A stretch of 64,000 bases of DNA from Ancylobacter mangrovi (GCF_024752355.1 NZ_JANTHZ010000001.1:682001-746000), one strand, 5' to 3'. Counted from the first letter of the stretch, positions 29,359 through 39,460 are shown. Notes: generated by a model from the sequence alone, not told the origin. Numbers and translations: made by a program.

Positions 29359-30813
29359 ATGTCCACGGTCAGCTATCCCGACGTCCAGCTCTTCATCGAC
29401 GGCGTATGGCGCGAGGGGCACGGCCATGACGGCGCGGCGCACCAGCCGATCGTCAACCCGGCGACCGAGGAGGAGATCGGCACCCTCGCCCATGCGAGCC
29501 GGGCCGACCTCGACGCCGCGCTGCTGGCCGCCGAGAAGGGCTTCGCCACCTGGCGCCACGTGCCGGCGCATGAGCGCTACAAGCTTATGCGCAAGGCGGC
29601 CGAGATCCTGCGCGAGCGGGCCGAGGACATTGCCCGCATCATGACCATGGAGCAGGGCAAGCCGCTGCCGGAATCCCGCATGGAGACGCTGGCCGCCGCC
29701 GACATCATCGACTGGTTCGCCGAGGAGGCGCGCCGCCTCTATGGCCGGCTCATCCCCGCCCGCGGCGCCGGCGTGCAGCAGATCGTGCACAAGGAGCCGG
29801 TAGGCGTCGTCGCCGCCTTCACCCCGTGGAACTTCCCGATCAACCAGGCGGTGCGCAAGATCTCCGCCGCGCTGGCGGCCGGCTGCTCGATCATCCTGAA
29901 GGGCCCGGAGGAGACCCCCGCCTCCTGCGCCGCGCTGGTCAAGGCCTATGAGGATGCCGGCCTGCCCAAGGGCGTGGTCAACCTCGTCTTCGGCGTGCCG
30001 GCGGAAATCTCGCAGTATCTGATCCCGCATCCGATCGTGAAGAAGGTCACCTTCACCGGCTCGACGGCGGTCGGCAAGCAGCTCGCCGCGCTGGCCGGCG
30101 CGCATATGAAGCGTGTCACCATGGAGCTCGGCGGTCACGCGCCGGCGGTGGTGTTCGAGGATGCCGACGTCGACCTCGCGGTGAAGCTGCTCTCGGGCGC
30201 CAAGTTCCGCAATGCCGGCCAGGTCTGCGTCTCGCCGACCCGCTTCCTGGTGCATGAGGACATCTATTCGCGCTTCGTCGACGGCTTCACCGAGGCGGTC
30301 GGCCAGGTGAAGGTCGGCAACGGCCTCGAGGACGGCGTGCGCATGGGCCCGCTCGCCAATTCGCGCCGCGTCGACGCGATGGAGGCACTCACCGCCGACG
30401 CGCTGTCGAAGGGCGCGACGCTGCATGCCGGCGGCGCGCGCATCGGCAACAAGGGCTATTTCTTCCAGCCCACCGTACTGACCGACCTCGCGGCGGATTC
30501 GCGTATCCTCAACGAGGAGCCGTTCGGCCCGATCGTGCCGATCATGCCCTTCACCTCGACCGAGGCGGTGATCGAGGAGGCGAACCGCCTGCCCTATGGG
30601 CTCGCGGCCTATGCCTACACCACCTCCTCCGCCCGCGCCGACGAGTTCGCGCGCCGGGTCGAGAGCGGGATGATCTCGATCAACCATCACGGCCTCGCCC
30701 TGCCCGAGGTGCCGTTCGGCGGCATCAAGGATTCCGGCTACGGCTCGGAAGGCGGCATCGAGGCGATGGAAGCCTATGTGAACACCAAGTTCGTCACCCA
30801 GCTCGGCGTCTGA
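29359..30813 (+). CDS. NAD(P)-dependent aldehyde dehydrogenase, succinate-semialdehyde dehydrogenase-like
   Basis: 484 residues from ATG 29359 with GAGAGG upstream. The aldehyde dehydrogenase fold is complete: [10 protein letters not shown], the catalytic Glu256 in MELGGHAP, catalytic Cys290 in [12 protein letters not shown], and NEEPFGPI near 395. The [12 protein letters not shown] and GQVCVSPTR segments are like GabD-type enzymes that oxidise succinate semialdehyde, but other semialdehydes are possible. It stands alone with its own promoter and palindrome. Likely part of GABA or related amine breakdown. Confidence 0.88.
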   Translation: MSTVSYPDVQLFIDGVWREGHGHDGAAHQPIVNPATEEEIGTLAHASRADLDAALLAAEKGFATWRHVPAHERYKLMRKAAEILRERAEDIARIMTMEQGKPLPESRMETLAAADIIDWFAEEARRLYGRLIPARGAGVQQIVHKEPVGVVAAFTPWNFPINQAVRKISAALAAGCSIILKGPEETPASCAALVKAYEDAGLPKGVVNLVFGVPAEISQYLIPHPIVKKVTFTGSTAVGKQLAALAGAHMKRVTMELGGHAPAVVFEDADVDLAVKLLSGAKFRNAGQVCVSPTRFLVHEDIYSRFVDGFTEAVGQVKVGNGLEDGVRMGPLANSRRVDAMEALTADALSKGATLHAGGARIGNKGYFFQPTVLTDLAADSRILNEEPFGPIVPIMPFTSTEAVIEEANRLPYGLAAYAYTTSSARADEFARRVESGMISINHHGLALPEVPFGGIKDSGYGSEGGIEAMEAYVNTKFVTQLGV

Positions 30814-30978
30814 CGACCACGCGCCCCACACCCTGCCCCGCGCGGGCTGGCGTGAGGGGCGCCCTCTCCCGAAACCCGGCGCGGCGGCGCTAGACCGCCG
30901 CCCGTCGGCCCGGCCGCTCCCTTGCCCACGCGAGGCGAGCGGCAAGGGCATGCGTGTCCCTCCTGTTCCGGCATTCCG

Positions 30979-31821
30979 ATGGATCCCAGCGTCTTCATCG
31001 CGGTCATGGCCGCAGCCGCGATGCATGCCTCATGGAACGCGATCCTCAAGATCCGCCTCGACCCGTTCCTCGCCATGGTGCTGGTCAACGCCGCCTGCGG
31101 CGTCTTCGCGCTGCCGGTGGCGCTCGCGCTCGGCCCGCCGGAGCCGGATGTCTGGCTGTGGATTCTCGCCTCGATCCTGCTCCATCTCGGCTATTACCTG
31201 ACGCTGTGCGGCGCTTACCGGCGCGCCGATATGGGGCTCGTCTACCCGATCGCGCGCGGCACCGCGCCGCTGCTGACCACGATGCTGTCGGCGACCCTGC
31301 TCGACGAGGCGATCGACCTGCAGAGCTTCCTCGGCGTGGCGCTGCTCGCCTGCGGCATCCTCGCCATCGCCTGGCCGCGCCGCGGCATGGCGGCGTTCGA
31401 CGGCGCGGCGCTGCGGCTTGCGCTCTCCTGCGGCGTCAGCATCACCATCTACACGCTGGTGGACGGGCTCGGCGCGCGCCATGCGGGCAGCCCGCACCTC
31501 TACACCTCGTGGCTGTTCGTGGCCGACAGCATCCTGCTGTCTGTGGTCGGCCTCGTCTGGAAGGGGCCGTCCGGGCTGAAGCCCGCCCTCTCCTTCCTCG
31601 GCCCGGGCTTCGCGGGCGGGGCGATGTCGCTCACCGCCTACTGGATCACGATCTGGGCCATGACCCAGGCGCCGATCGGCCTCGTCGCGGCGGTGCGCGA
31701 ATCGAGCGTGCTGTTCGCCGCCGTCATCGCCGTGGTGGTGCTGCGCGAGCCGCTGCGAGCCGAGCGCATGGCCGCCGCCGCGCTGATCGTGGCCGGGCTG
31801 GTGCTGATCAAGCTGCACTGA
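30979..31821 (+). CDS. EamA/DMT-family transporter
   Basis: 280 residues, ten predicted hydrophobic helices in two repeats, the first holding MHASWNAILK and ARGTAPLLTTM and the second VAAVRESSVLFAAV. This is the drug/metabolite transporter (EamA) pattern. The ATG at 30979 begins directly at the first helix. Usually exports amino acids or metabolites; the substrate cannot be told. No operon partners are obvious. Confidence 0.85.
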   Translation: MDPSVFIAVMAAAAMHASWNAILKIRLDPFLAMVLVNAACGVFALPVALALGPPEPDVWLWILASILLHLGYYLTLCGAYRRADMGLVYPIARGTAPLLTTMLSATLLDEAIDLQSFLGVALLACGILAIAWPRRGMAAFDGAALRLALSCGVSITIYTLVDGLGARHAGSPHLYTSWLFVADSILLSVVGLVWKGPSGLKPALSFLGPGFAGGAMSLTAYWITIWAMTQAPIGLVAAVRESSVLFAAVIAVVVLREPLRAERMAAAALIVAGLVLIKLH

Positions 31822-31882
31822 GCGCGCCGTTCGCGGTCCTGCGGCGTTCCTTCGCGGGCCGGCCTGTGCTTCCCTGCGCCGC

Positions 31883-33244
31883 ATGAGCCTTCCGAACGCC
31901 AGCGAGATTCGCCCCGCCGCCCCTGCGACCGTCCCCATCGTGCCGGCCGAGGACGCCTTCGCCGGTCCGCTGGCGGTGGTCGGGCGCGGCGCGCCGCTGG
32001 TGATGGTGCTGGGCGGGGCCGGCACCGGCAAGACCACCTTCCTGCACGCGCTGCGCCGGCATGGCGGCAGCAAGCAGGCCTTCCTCGCCCCGACCGGCGT
32101 CGCCGCGCTGCAGCTCGGCGGGCAGACCATCCATTCCTTCTTCGGCATCCCGCCGCGCCTCGTCGATCCCGACGAGGTGAAGCCGCGCCCGCAGAAGCGC
32201 CGGCTGATGAAGAAGCTGGAGCGCCTCGTCATCGACGAGGTCTCGATGGTGCGGGCCGACCTTCTCGACGCGGTCGACCGCTCGCTCCGGCTGGCGCGCG
32301 GCGATCCCTCGCCCTTCGGCGGCGTGCAGGTGGTGCTGGTCGGCGACTTCCTCCAGCTTCCCCCGGTGGTGCCGATGGCCGAGCGCGAGATCCTCGGCCG
32401 GCTCGGCTATGAGGGTCCGTTCGCCTTCGACGCGCGGGTGCTGCGCGAGACCGAGGTGGCGCGCCTGCCCTTCCTCCAGGTGTACCGCCAGAGCGACGCC
32501 GCCTTCGTCGGCCATCTGGCGGACCTGCGGGCCGGCCGGCAGGTGGAGCGCGCCGTCGCCGCCATCAACGCCGCCTCCTTCCGCGCCCATCGCGAGGGGC
32601 GCATCCCGGTGGTGCTGGCGCCGACCAATGCCCGCGTCGACGCCTATAACCGGCGCGGCATGGAGACCCTTACCGAGGCCGGGCGCATCTATGAGGGCAA
32701 GAGCGAGGGCGAGTTCGACCTCGCCAATGACCGGCTGCCGGTGCCCGAGGTGCTGGTGCTGAAGGTCGGCGCGCGCGTCATGGCGGTGCGCAACGACCCG
32801 GAGCGGCAATGGGTCAACGGTTCGGTCGGCACCGTCATCGGCCTCGCCCCGGACCGCGCCTTCGTGCGGCTCGACGGGGCCGGCGTGGTCGAGATCGAGC
32901 GCACGAGCTGGGAGCGCATCCGCTACGACTGGGACGAGGCCACGGGCGGGCTCGCGGCCAAGGTGGTCGGCACCTATACCCAGCTCCCGCTGGTTCCCGC
33001 CTGGGCGGTGACGGTGCACAAGGCGCAGGGCCTGACGCTCGAGGACGTGCGGATCGACTTCGACAGCGGCGCCTTCGCCGCCGGCCAGGCCTATGTCGCG
33101 CTCTCTCGCGCGCGCTCCCTGGAGGGGCTGTCGTTGGTGCGTCCGCTGCGGGCCGGCGACATCCGCATCGACCGCCGCGTGGCCGCCTTCACCATGGCCT
33201 TCGAGGAATCGTCCACAGGGCTGGAGGCGCCGCGCTTTACATAA
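31883..33244 (+). CDS. Pif1/RecD-like ATP-dependent DNA helicase
   Basis: 453 residues. Walker A is GGAGTGKTTF near 48; then FLAPTGVAALQLGGQTIHSFF (motif Ia region), Walker B VIDEVSMVR near 115, GDFLQLPPV (motif III), and near the end WAVTVHKAQGLTLEDV and AYVALSRARSLEG. This is the Pif1-like branch of superfamily 1B. Bacterial members unwind G-quadruplexes and forked DNA. Length is near the minimum for a functional helicase, without large accessory domains. Confidence 0.9.
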   Translation: MSLPNASEIRPAAPATVPIVPAEDAFAGPLAVVGRGAPLVMVLGGAGTGKTTFLHALRRHGGSKQAFLAPTGVAALQLGGQTIHSFFGIPPRLVDPDEVKPRPQKRRLMKKLERLVIDEVSMVRADLLDAVDRSLRLARGDPSPFGGVQVVLVGDFLQLPPVVPMAEREILGRLGYEGPFAFDARVLRETEVARLPFLQVYRQSDAAFVGHLADLRAGRQVERAVAAINAASFRAHREGRIPVVLAPTNARVDAYNRRGMETLTEAGRIYEGKSEGEFDLANDRLPVPEVLVLKVGARVMAVRNDPERQWVNGSVGTVIGLAPDRAFVRLDGAGVVEIERTSWERIRYDWDEATGGLAAKVVGTYTQLPLVPAWAVTVHKAQGLTLEDVRIDFDSGAFAAGQAYVALSRARSLEGLSLVRPLRAGDIRIDRRVAAFTMAFEESSTGLEAPRFT

Positions 33245-33296
33245 TCGACCTTGTCGGTAGACTAATTGGGAACGAAAACAGCTGCGGGAGGGGACG

Positions 33297-33449
33297 ATGA
33301 CGAATCGCACGGGCCTGCGCCGCTATCGCGACAAGCTGCTTTTCGCCCTCGCCTATGGCGCGATCATCGGCGCCATCCTCTTCGCCCACCCGTTCGGCGG
33401 AGCGAAGGACGCGCAGGTGGTGGCGGCCTCGGTGGCGCCCGCGCCGTGA
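33297..33449 (+). CDS. 50-residue single-pass membrane protein
   Basis: A short gene with an excellent ribosome binding site (GGGAGGGG four bases before the ATG). A basic start (NRTGLRRYRDK) precedes a hydrophobic helix (LLFALAYGAIIGAILFAH) and an Ala/Val tail. It starts 53 bases after the helicase gene and may be co-transcribed. Function unknown. Confidence 0.6.
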   Translation: MTNRTGLRRYRDKLLFALAYGAIIGAILFAHPFGGAKDAQVVAASVAPAP

Positions 33450-33571
33450 CCACGATCCGGCGATTCGCGCGAAATGTTCCAATTCTGCGCTCGCCTCGCC
33501 ACCGCTCTCGTATATAGGATTTCGGTGAGGGCTTCCTGCGGGGGGCGCGTCTCGTCGGAATTCACGCGGAT

Positions 33572-34027
33572 ATGCTGACCAACAAGGGCAAGTACGGCCT
33601 CAAGGCGATGCTTTTTCTCGCTCAGCTCGAGCCGGGGACGAGCGCCATGGGGCAGGAAATCGCCACCGCCAACAACATTCCCAAGAAGTTCCTCGACGCC
33701 ATCCTGCTCGAATTGCGCAATGCCGGGCTGCTGCGCTCGAAGAAGGGGCCGGGCGGGGGCTACGCGCTCTCGCGCTCGGCGGCGGAGATCAATATCGGGC
33801 ACATCATCCGCACGCTGGATGGCCCGCTGGCGCCGATAAGCTGCGCCAGCAAGAGCGCCTATGTGCCCTGCCAGGACTGCGAGGACCTCGAGACCTGCGC
33901 CGTGCGCCGGACCATGAGCCGGGTGCGCGACGCCATGTCCGACATCCTCGACCGCATGACGCTGGCCGAGATGGTCGCCACCGCCTGCCCCTCGGCCTCG
34001 CCCGCCGGCGCCCTCACCGAGGGCTGA
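33572..34027 (+). CDS. Rrf2-family transcriptional regulator
   Basis: 151 residues. The Rrf2 winged helix is recognisable from MLTNKGKYGLKAM, a recognition helix around KKFLDAILLELRNAGLL and the wing KKGPGGGYAL. Cys at 91, 100, 103 and 109 fall where IscR, NsrR and RirA bind an iron-sulfur cluster (those use three Cys), so a redox, iron or NO signal is likely. It converges with the glutaryl-CoA dehydrogenase gene (34-base gap). Targets unknown. Confidence 0.88.
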   Translation: MLTNKGKYGLKAMLFLAQLEPGTSAMGQEIATANNIPKKFLDAILLELRNAGLLRSKKGPGGGYALSRSAAEINIGHIIRTLDGPLAPISCASKSAYVPCQDCEDLETCAVRRTMSRVRDAMSDILDRMTLAEMVATACPSASPAGALTEG

Positions 34028-34060
34028 GCGACCGGCGGTTCCCGCGTGGGGACGCTTTCC

Positions 34061-35272
34061 TCAGAAAAACGCCTGATGGCCGGTGATCGCGCGGCCGAGG
34101 ATCAGCGCGTGAATGTCGTGCGTGCCCTCATAGGTGTTCACCGTCTCGAGGTTCACCATGTGGCGCATCACCGGATATTCGGCCGAGATGCCGTTGCCGC
34201 CATGCATGTCGCGGGCGAGCCGGGCGATGTCGAGCGCCTTGCCGCAATTGTTGCGCTTGAGCATGGAGATCGTCTCCGGCGGCAGCCGTCCCTCGTCGAA
34301 CAGCCGCCCGGCGCGCAGCGCGAGCTGCAGGCCGAGCGTGATCTCGGTCGCCATGTCGGAGAGCTTCCTCTGCACGAGCTGCATCGCCGCCAGCGGCTTG
34401 CCGAACTGGTGGCGGTCGAGCGTGTAGCTGCGGGCGGCGTGGTAGCAGGCCTCCGCCGCGCCCATCGTGCCCCAGCCGATGCCGTAGCGCGCGCGGTTGA
34501 GACAGCCGAACGGCCCCTTCAGCCCCGAGGCGCCGGGCAGCAGGTTCGCCTCGGGCACCTCGACCTCGTCCATCACGATCTCGCCGGTGATGGAGGCGCG
34601 CAGCGAGAGCTTGTTCTCGATCTTCGGGGTCGAGAGGCCCTTCATGCCGCGCTCCAGCAGGAAGCCGCGAATGTCGTTGTCGTGCGCCGCCGACTTCGCC
34701 CACACCACCGCGACGTCGGCGATCGGCGAGTTGGTGATCCACATCTTGCTGCCCGAGAGCCGGTAGCCGCCCTCGATCTTCTCGGCGCGGGTACGCATGC
34801 CGGCGGGGTCGGAGCCCGCATCCGGCTCGGTGAGGCCGAAGCAGCCGACCATCTCGCCGGTCGCGAGCCTGGGCAGGAACTTCTTCTTCTGCTCTTCCGT
34901 GCCATAGGCGTTGATCGGGTGCATCACCAGCGAGGACTGCACGCTCATCGCCGAGCGATAGCCCGAATCGACGCGCTCCACCTCGCGCGCCACCAGCCCG
35001 TAGGAGACATAGCCGAGGCCGGCGCCGCCATATTCTTCTGGGATGGTCGGCCCGAGCAGGCCGAGCGCGCCCATCTCCTGCATGATCTCGCGGTCAAAGC
35101 GCTCGTCCATATAGGCGGAGGCCACGCGCGGCAGCAGCTTCTCCTGGGCATAGTCGCGCGCCGTGTCGCGGACCATGCGCTCCTCTTCCGTGAGCTGGCC
35201 ATCGAGGTCGAGCGGGTCGCTCCAGTCGAAGACGGCGCGGGCGGATTTTCCGGTGGACGGGGCGGCACTCAT
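34061..35272 (-). CDS. gcdH: Glutaryl-CoA dehydrogenase
   Basis: 403 residues. Oxidises and decarboxylates glutaryl-CoA to crotonyl-CoA in lysine/tryptophan and dicarboxylate breakdown. Acyl-CoA dehydrogenase motifs are intact: [24 protein letters not shown] (FAD and substrate sites), RYGIGWG, and the catalytic Glu in [12 protein letters not shown] near residue 388. The [12 protein letters not shown] and YEGTHDIH wording is typical of GcdH rather than short-chain enzymes. The start at 35272 has GGAGAAG eight bases upstream; beyond it lies an eight-fold tetranucleotide repeat. Confidence 0.93.
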   Translation of the reverse strand: MSAAPSTGKSARAVFDWSDPLDLDGQLTEEERMVRDTARDYAQEKLLPRVASAYMDERFDREIMQEMGALGLLGPTIPEEYGGAGLGYVSYGLVAREVERVDSGYRSAMSVQSSLVMHPINAYGTEEQKKKFLPRLATGEMVGCFGLTEPDAGSDPAGMRTRAEKIEGGYRLSGSKMWITNSPIADVAVVWAKSAAHDNDIRGFLLERGMKGLSTPKIENKLSLRASITGEIVMDEVEVPEANLLPGASGLKGPFGCLNRARYGIGWGTMGAAEACYHAARSYTLDRHQFGKPLAAMQLVQRKLSDMATEITLGLQLALRAGRLFDEGRLPPETISMLKRNNCGKALDIARLARDMHGGNGISAEYPVMRHMVNLETVNTYEGTHDIHALILGRAITGHQAFF

Positions 35273-35288
35273 GAGGCGACTTCTCCGG

Positions 35289-35321
35289 GACGGACGGACG
35301 GACGGACGGACGGACGGACGG
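35289..35321. repeat. (GACG)8 tetranucleotide repeat in the gcdH leader
   Basis: Eight perfect copies of GACG plus one G (CGTC on the coding strand of gcdH), 16-49 bases upstream of the start codon and immediately above the ribosome binding site. Such tracts change copy number by slipped-strand mispairing. Confidence 0.9.
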
Positions 35322-35569
35322 CACGGCGCCGGCGCAGGCGGGCTTACGCAGCGGTCTTACAACGCCGGCGTGCTGCGCGCATCCCCGCCTCTCGACGCAT
35401 GAAACCGGCCTCGACGGGCGCGCCTATTCGACTTTTGTCTGGGGGTAGGGTGAGATTGCGCAACTCGAAATGGCATGATTGAGTCCAATCTCGGACGATG
35501 CAGTTCAACAATTAATCGGGCCTGATAAACGGGCAGTCTGCGTCGGATCCACGAGAGGGAAATCTCATC

Positions 35570-37171
35570 ATGCCGGTCATCAATGCCAAACTGGCCGCCG
35601 CCGCGGCCGTCCTGATGGCGCTTTCCGCGCCGGCCTACGCCGCGAAGACGCTTGTCTACTGCTCGGAAGGCAGCCCGGAGAACTTCACTCCGGCCCTCAA
35701 CACGACCGGCACCAGCTTCGACGCGGCGCGTCCGGTCTACAACCAGCTCGTCGAGTTCGAGCGCGGCACCACCAAGGTGGTTCCCGGCCTCGCCGAGAGC
35801 TGGACGATCAGCGACGACGGCAAGGAAATCACCTTCAAGCTGCGCAAGGGCGTGAAGTTCCACTCCGGCGTCAACGGCTTCACCCCGACCCGCGACTTCA
35901 ACGCCGACGACGTGCTGTTCTCGTTCAACCGCCAGTGGAAGGAAGACAATCCCTACCACAAGGTCACCGGCGGGGCTTACGACTACTTCAACGACATGGG
36001 CATGCCCGACCTTCTGAAGTCGATCGACAAGGTCGACGACTACACGGTCAAGTTCACGCTCAACGAGCCGAACGCGCCGATGCTGGCGAACCTCGCCATG
36101 GACTTCGGCACCATCATGTCGGCCGAATATGCCGACTACCTGCTCAAGAAGGGCACGCCCGAGCAGTTCGACCAGATCCCGGTCGGCACCGGCCCGTTCC
36201 AGTTCGTCGCCTACCAGAAGGACGCGGTGATCCGCTACAAGGCGTTCCCGGACTATTTCGGCGGCAAGGCGGCGCTGGACAACCTCGTCTACGCCATCAC
36301 GCCCGACGCGACCGCGCGCTACGCCAAGCTGAAGAAGGGCGAGTGCCACGTGATGATGGCGCCGAACCCGGCCGACATCGCCTCGATGAAGTCCGATCCC
36401 GCGATCAACCTGCTCTCGCAGCCGGGCCTCAACATCGCCTATCTCGCGCTCAACGTCGAAAAGCCGCCCTTCGACAAGAAGGAGGTCCGCCAGGCCTTCA
36501 ACATGGCGATCGACAAGGCGGCGATCATCAAGGACGTCTATCAGGGCGCCGGCCAGGCCGCGATCAACCCGATCCCGCCGACCATCTGGTCCTACAACAG
36601 CTCGATCAAGGACTATCCCTACGATCCGGAGAAGGCCAAGGCGATGATGGCCGACGCGGGGGTGAAGTTCCCGCTCGACATCGACCTGTGGTGGATGCCG
36701 GTGCAGCGCCCCTACAACCCGAACGCCAAGCGCATCGCCGAGATGATGCAGTCGGACCTCGCCAAGATCGGCATCAACGCCAAGCTCGTCTCATATGAGT
36801 GGGGCGAGTACCGCAAGCGCCTGCAGGAGGGCGAGCACATCACCGGCCAGCTCGGCTGGACCGGCGACAATGGCGACCCGGACAACTTCTTCTTCCTGCT
36901 CGGCTGCCCCGCCGCGCGCAAGGGCGGCCAGAACCTTGCCAAATGGTGCAACAAGGACTTCGACGCCCTGATCGACAAGGCCCGTACGATCTCCGACGTC
37001 GAGGAGCGCACCAAGCTCTACGAGCAGGCCCAGGTGATCTTCAAGGAAGAGGCCCCCTGGTTCACCATCGCCCACTCGGTGGTCTACGAGCCGACCCGCA
37101 AGGAGGTCGTGGACTACAAGGTGAGCCCGTTCGGCCGCCACGAGTTCTACGGCGTCGACCTGAAGCAGTGA
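35570..37171 (+). CDS. dppA: Periplasmic dipeptide-binding protein of ABC transporter
   Basis: 533 residues with a signal peptide (LAAAAAVLMALSAPAYA). The mature sequence follows E. coli DppA closely in layout: LVYCSEGSPENF, RPVYNQLVEFERG, the GYDYF-like YDYFNDMGM, and MAPNPADI; paired Cys residues (CSEGS, GECHVM, LGCP, KWCNKD) fit the disulfides of that protein. Binds peptides in the periplasm and hands them to DppBC. First gene of an operon with dppB, dppC, an extra gene, dppD and dppF. A 13-bp hairpin after the stop probably keeps its message more abundant. Confidence 0.92.
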   Translation: MPVINAKLAAAAAVLMALSAPAYAAKTLVYCSEGSPENFTPALNTTGTSFDAARPVYNQLVEFERGTTKVVPGLAESWTISDDGKEITFKLRKGVKFHSGVNGFTPTRDFNADDVLFSFNRQWKEDNPYHKVTGGAYDYFNDMGMPDLLKSIDKVDDYTVKFTLNEPNAPMLANLAMDFGTIMSAEYADYLLKKGTPEQFDQIPVGTGPFQFVAYQKDAVIRYKAFPDYFGGKAALDNLVYAITPDATARYAKLKKGECHVMMAPNPADIASMKSDPAINLLSQPGLNIAYLALNVEKPPFDKKEVRQAFNMAIDKAAIIKDVYQGAGQAAINPIPPTIWSYNSSIKDYPYDPEKAKAMMADAGVKFPLDIDLWWMPVQRPYNPNAKRIAEMMQSDLAKIGINAKLVSYEWGEYRKRLQEGEHITGQLGWTGDNGDPDNFFFLLGCPAARKGGQNLAKWCNKDFDALIDKARTISDVEERTKLYEQAQVIFKEEAPWFTIAHSVVYEPTRKEVVDYKVSPFGRHEFYGVDLKQ

Positions 37172-37180
37172 CGAACCGGC

Positions 37181-37214
37181 CGGTGCCGGCGGCGGGAGCG
37201 AGCCGCCGGCACCG
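37181..37214 (+). promoter_or_regulatory. 13-bp intercistronic hairpin between dppA and dppB
   Basis: CGGTGCCGGCGGC and GCCGCCGGCACCG form a perfect stem around an eight-base loop, ten bases after dppA. No long T-tract follows. The 289-base dppA-dppB gap holds no other gene. Confidence 0.7.
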
Positions 37215-37460
37215 TGCCTTTGCGAAAGACGGGCCGCTCGCGTGCGATCAGGAAAGACGAAGCGCCATCGGCCCGTCCGCTCGCCATGAGGCGCCTTTTC
37301 CGAACACGGCGCCCGCGAACGTGATGCCCCTGAAGGCGACGCCCCGAACTGGCGCCCTCGAACGTGGCGCCCTCAACCCTGCCTCCCGTGCCGTGCCCCT
37401 CCCGGGCCCGGCCCGGCGTGACGCGAAGCTGGTCCCCGACCGGCCAAGCCCGGGACATAC

Positions 37461-38471
37461 ATGCTGAAATTCTTCATCCGCCGTGTCGCGCTGACCGTGC
37501 CGACCTTCGTGGCGCTGATGTTCGTCACCTTCGTCGCGGTACGTCTCGTGCCTGGCGACCCGATCGAGGCGCGCACCGGCGAGCGCGGCATCGCCCCCGA
37601 GCGCCTCGCCCAGCTCCGCCACCAGCTCGGTCTCGACCAGCCGGTGTGGAAGCAGTTCCTCGATTATGCGAACGGGCTGATCCACGGCGATTTCGGCGTC
37701 TCCATCGTCACCAAGACGCCGGTGCTGCACGAATTCGCGACCCTGTTCCCGGCGACGCTGGAACTGTCGATCTGCGCGCTGATATTCGCCGTCGTGCTTG
37801 GCATCCCCGCCGGCGTGATCGCGGCGGTCAAGCGTGGCGGCATCATCGACCACGCGGTGATGACGGTCGCCCTCGCCGGCTATTCCATGCCGATCTTCTG
37901 GTGGGGCCTGCTGCTCATCATGTTCATGTCGGAATATCTGGGGCTGACCCCGGTCTCCGGCCGCATGGACCTCATCAACTACTATTTCGAGCCGGTGACC
38001 GGCTTCATGCTGATCGACAGCCTGCTGTCGGACCAGGAAGGCGCCTTCGGCGCGGCGGTGGCCCACCTCATCCTGCCCTCGATCGTGCTCGGCACCATAC
38101 CTCTGGCGGTGATCGCGCGCATGACGCGCTCCTCCATGCTGGAGGTGCTGGGCGAGGACTATGTGCGCACCGCCCGCGCCAAGGGGCTCTCGCCGCTCAG
38201 GGTAGTGGGGCTGCACGCGCTGCGCAATGCGCTGATCCCGGTCGTCACCGTGATCGGCCTGCAGACCGGCACGCTGCTCGCCGGCGCCGTGCTGACGGAG
38301 ACCATCTTCGCCTGGCCCGGGGTCGGCAAATGGCTGATCGAGTCGATCTCGCGCCGCGACTACCCCGCGCTGCAGGGCGGGATCATGCTGATCTCCGGCA
38401 TCGTCATCCTCGTCAATCTCATCGTCGACATGCTCTATGTCGCCATCAATCCGAGGATCCGGCATGGCTGA
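37461..38471 (+). CDS. dppB: Dipeptide ABC transporter permease, DppB type
   Basis: 336 residues with about six membrane helices. N-terminal FFIRRVALTVPTF is typical of DppB/OppB. The cytoplasmic coupling (EAA-like) loop that contacts the ATPases is at EDYVRTARAKGLSPLRV, and PGVGKWLIESISRRDYP is a family signature. Forms the channel with DppC. It overlaps dppC by eight bases. The 289-base spacing from dppA suggests separate or attenuated expression. Confidence 0.93.
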   Translation: MLKFFIRRVALTVPTFVALMFVTFVAVRLVPGDPIEARTGERGIAPERLAQLRHQLGLDQPVWKQFLDYANGLIHGDFGVSIVTKTPVLHEFATLFPATLELSICALIFAVVLGIPAGVIAAVKRGGIIDHAVMTVALAGYSMPIFWWGLLLIMFMSEYLGLTPVSGRMDLINYYFEPVTGFMLIDSLLSDQEGAFGAAVAHLILPSIVLGTIPLAVIARMTRSSMLEVLGEDYVRTARAKGLSPLRVVGLHALRNALIPVVTVIGLQTGTLLAGAVLTETIFAWPGVGKWLIESISRRDYPALQGGIMLISGIVILVNLIVDMLYVAINPRIRHG

Positions 38472-39456
38472 GGAGACCGCCATCGGAGACCCGATGCCGA
38501 CCGCGCCGGAGCGGCTGGGGCTCGACCCGGCCAGTGAGGGTAGCCTGACCGCGGAGGTGGTCACCGCCGACCCCATCGTCGAGACGGTGCCGCCCGAGGT
38601 CTCCGCGCTGAGGGCATTCTGGTCCGCCTTCACCGAGAACCGGGGCGCCCTGCTCGGCCTCGCCGTGGTGGTGTTCATCGCCCTGCTCGCGCTCTTCGCG
38701 CCGTGGGTCGCGCCGCACTCGCCGATCGAGCAGTTCCGCGACCACGTGCAGCAGCCGCCGGTGTGGGCGGGCGGCACCTGGGAGTTCGCCTTCGGCACCG
38801 ACGCGGTCGGGCGCGACGTGCTCTCGCGGCTCATCTATGGCGCGCGCATCTCGCTCGGCATCGGCCTGTCGGTGATGCTGGTCTCGGTCGCGGTCGGCAT
38901 CGTGCTCGGCCTCGCCAGCGCCTTCATGCGCGGCGTCGTCGAGGTGGTGGTGATGCGCATCATGGACCTCGTGGTGGCGATCCCGAGCCTGGTGCTCGCC
39001 ATCCTCGTGGTCGCGGTGCTGGGGCCGAGCCTCATCAACACCATCATCGCGGTCACCGTGGTCTATCTGCCGCGCTATGTGCGGCTCGTCCGCGCTTCCG
39101 CGCTCGCCGAGCTGTCGAAGGAATATGTCGTTGCCGCGCAAGTCGCCGGTGTCGGGCGGCTGCGGCTGATGTTCGTGACCGTGCTGCCGAACTGCCTCGC
39201 CCCGCTCATCGTGCAGGCCGCACTCGGCATTTCCGACGCGATCCTCGAGGCGGCGGCGCTCGGCTTCCTCGGCCTCGGCGCCCAGCCGCCGACGCCCGAA
39301 TGGGGTGCGATGCTGGCCGACAGCCGCGAATTCATCCGCGCCGCGCCGTGGATCGTGACCCTGCCGGGACTGGCGATCCTGGTGACGGTGGTGGCGATCA
39401 ACCTGATGGGCGACGGCCTGCGCGATGCGCTCGACCCGAAGCTGCGGCGGAGCTGA
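38464..39456 (+). CDS. dppC: Dipeptide ABC transporter permease, DppC type
   Basis: 330 residues. A 50-residue acidic cytoplasmic start precedes the first membrane helix (GALLGLAVVVFIALLALFAPW), then FGTDAVGRDVLSRLIYGARISL and the coupling loop SKEYVVAAQVAGVGRLRL. The final FLGLGAQPPTPEWGAML is characteristic of DppC/OppC. Translationally coupled to dppB through the overlap. The next gene downstream is not a transporter part. Confidence 0.93.
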   Translation: MAEETAIGDPMPTAPERLGLDPASEGSLTAEVVTADPIVETVPPEVSALRAFWSAFTENRGALLGLAVVVFIALLALFAPWVAPHSPIEQFRDHVQQPPVWAGGTWEFAFGTDAVGRDVLSRLIYGARISLGIGLSVMLVSVAVGIVLGLASAFMRGVVEVVVMRIMDLVVAIPSLVLAILVVAVLGPSLINTIIAVTVVYLPRYVRLVRASALAELSKEYVVAAQVAGVGRLRLMFVTVLPNCLAPLIVQAALGISDAILEAAALGFLGLGAQPPTPEWGAMLADSREFIRAAPWIVTLPGLAILVTVVAINLMGDGLRDALDPKLRRS

Positions 39457-39460
39457 GGGC

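Noticed and set aside
37147-37458. Minus-strand frame with GATFEGA-like wording, resembling pentapeptide repeats
   Set aside because: Only one or two imperfect units, in the dppA-dppB gap, without a start signal; explained by short GGCGCCCTC repeats in the DNA.
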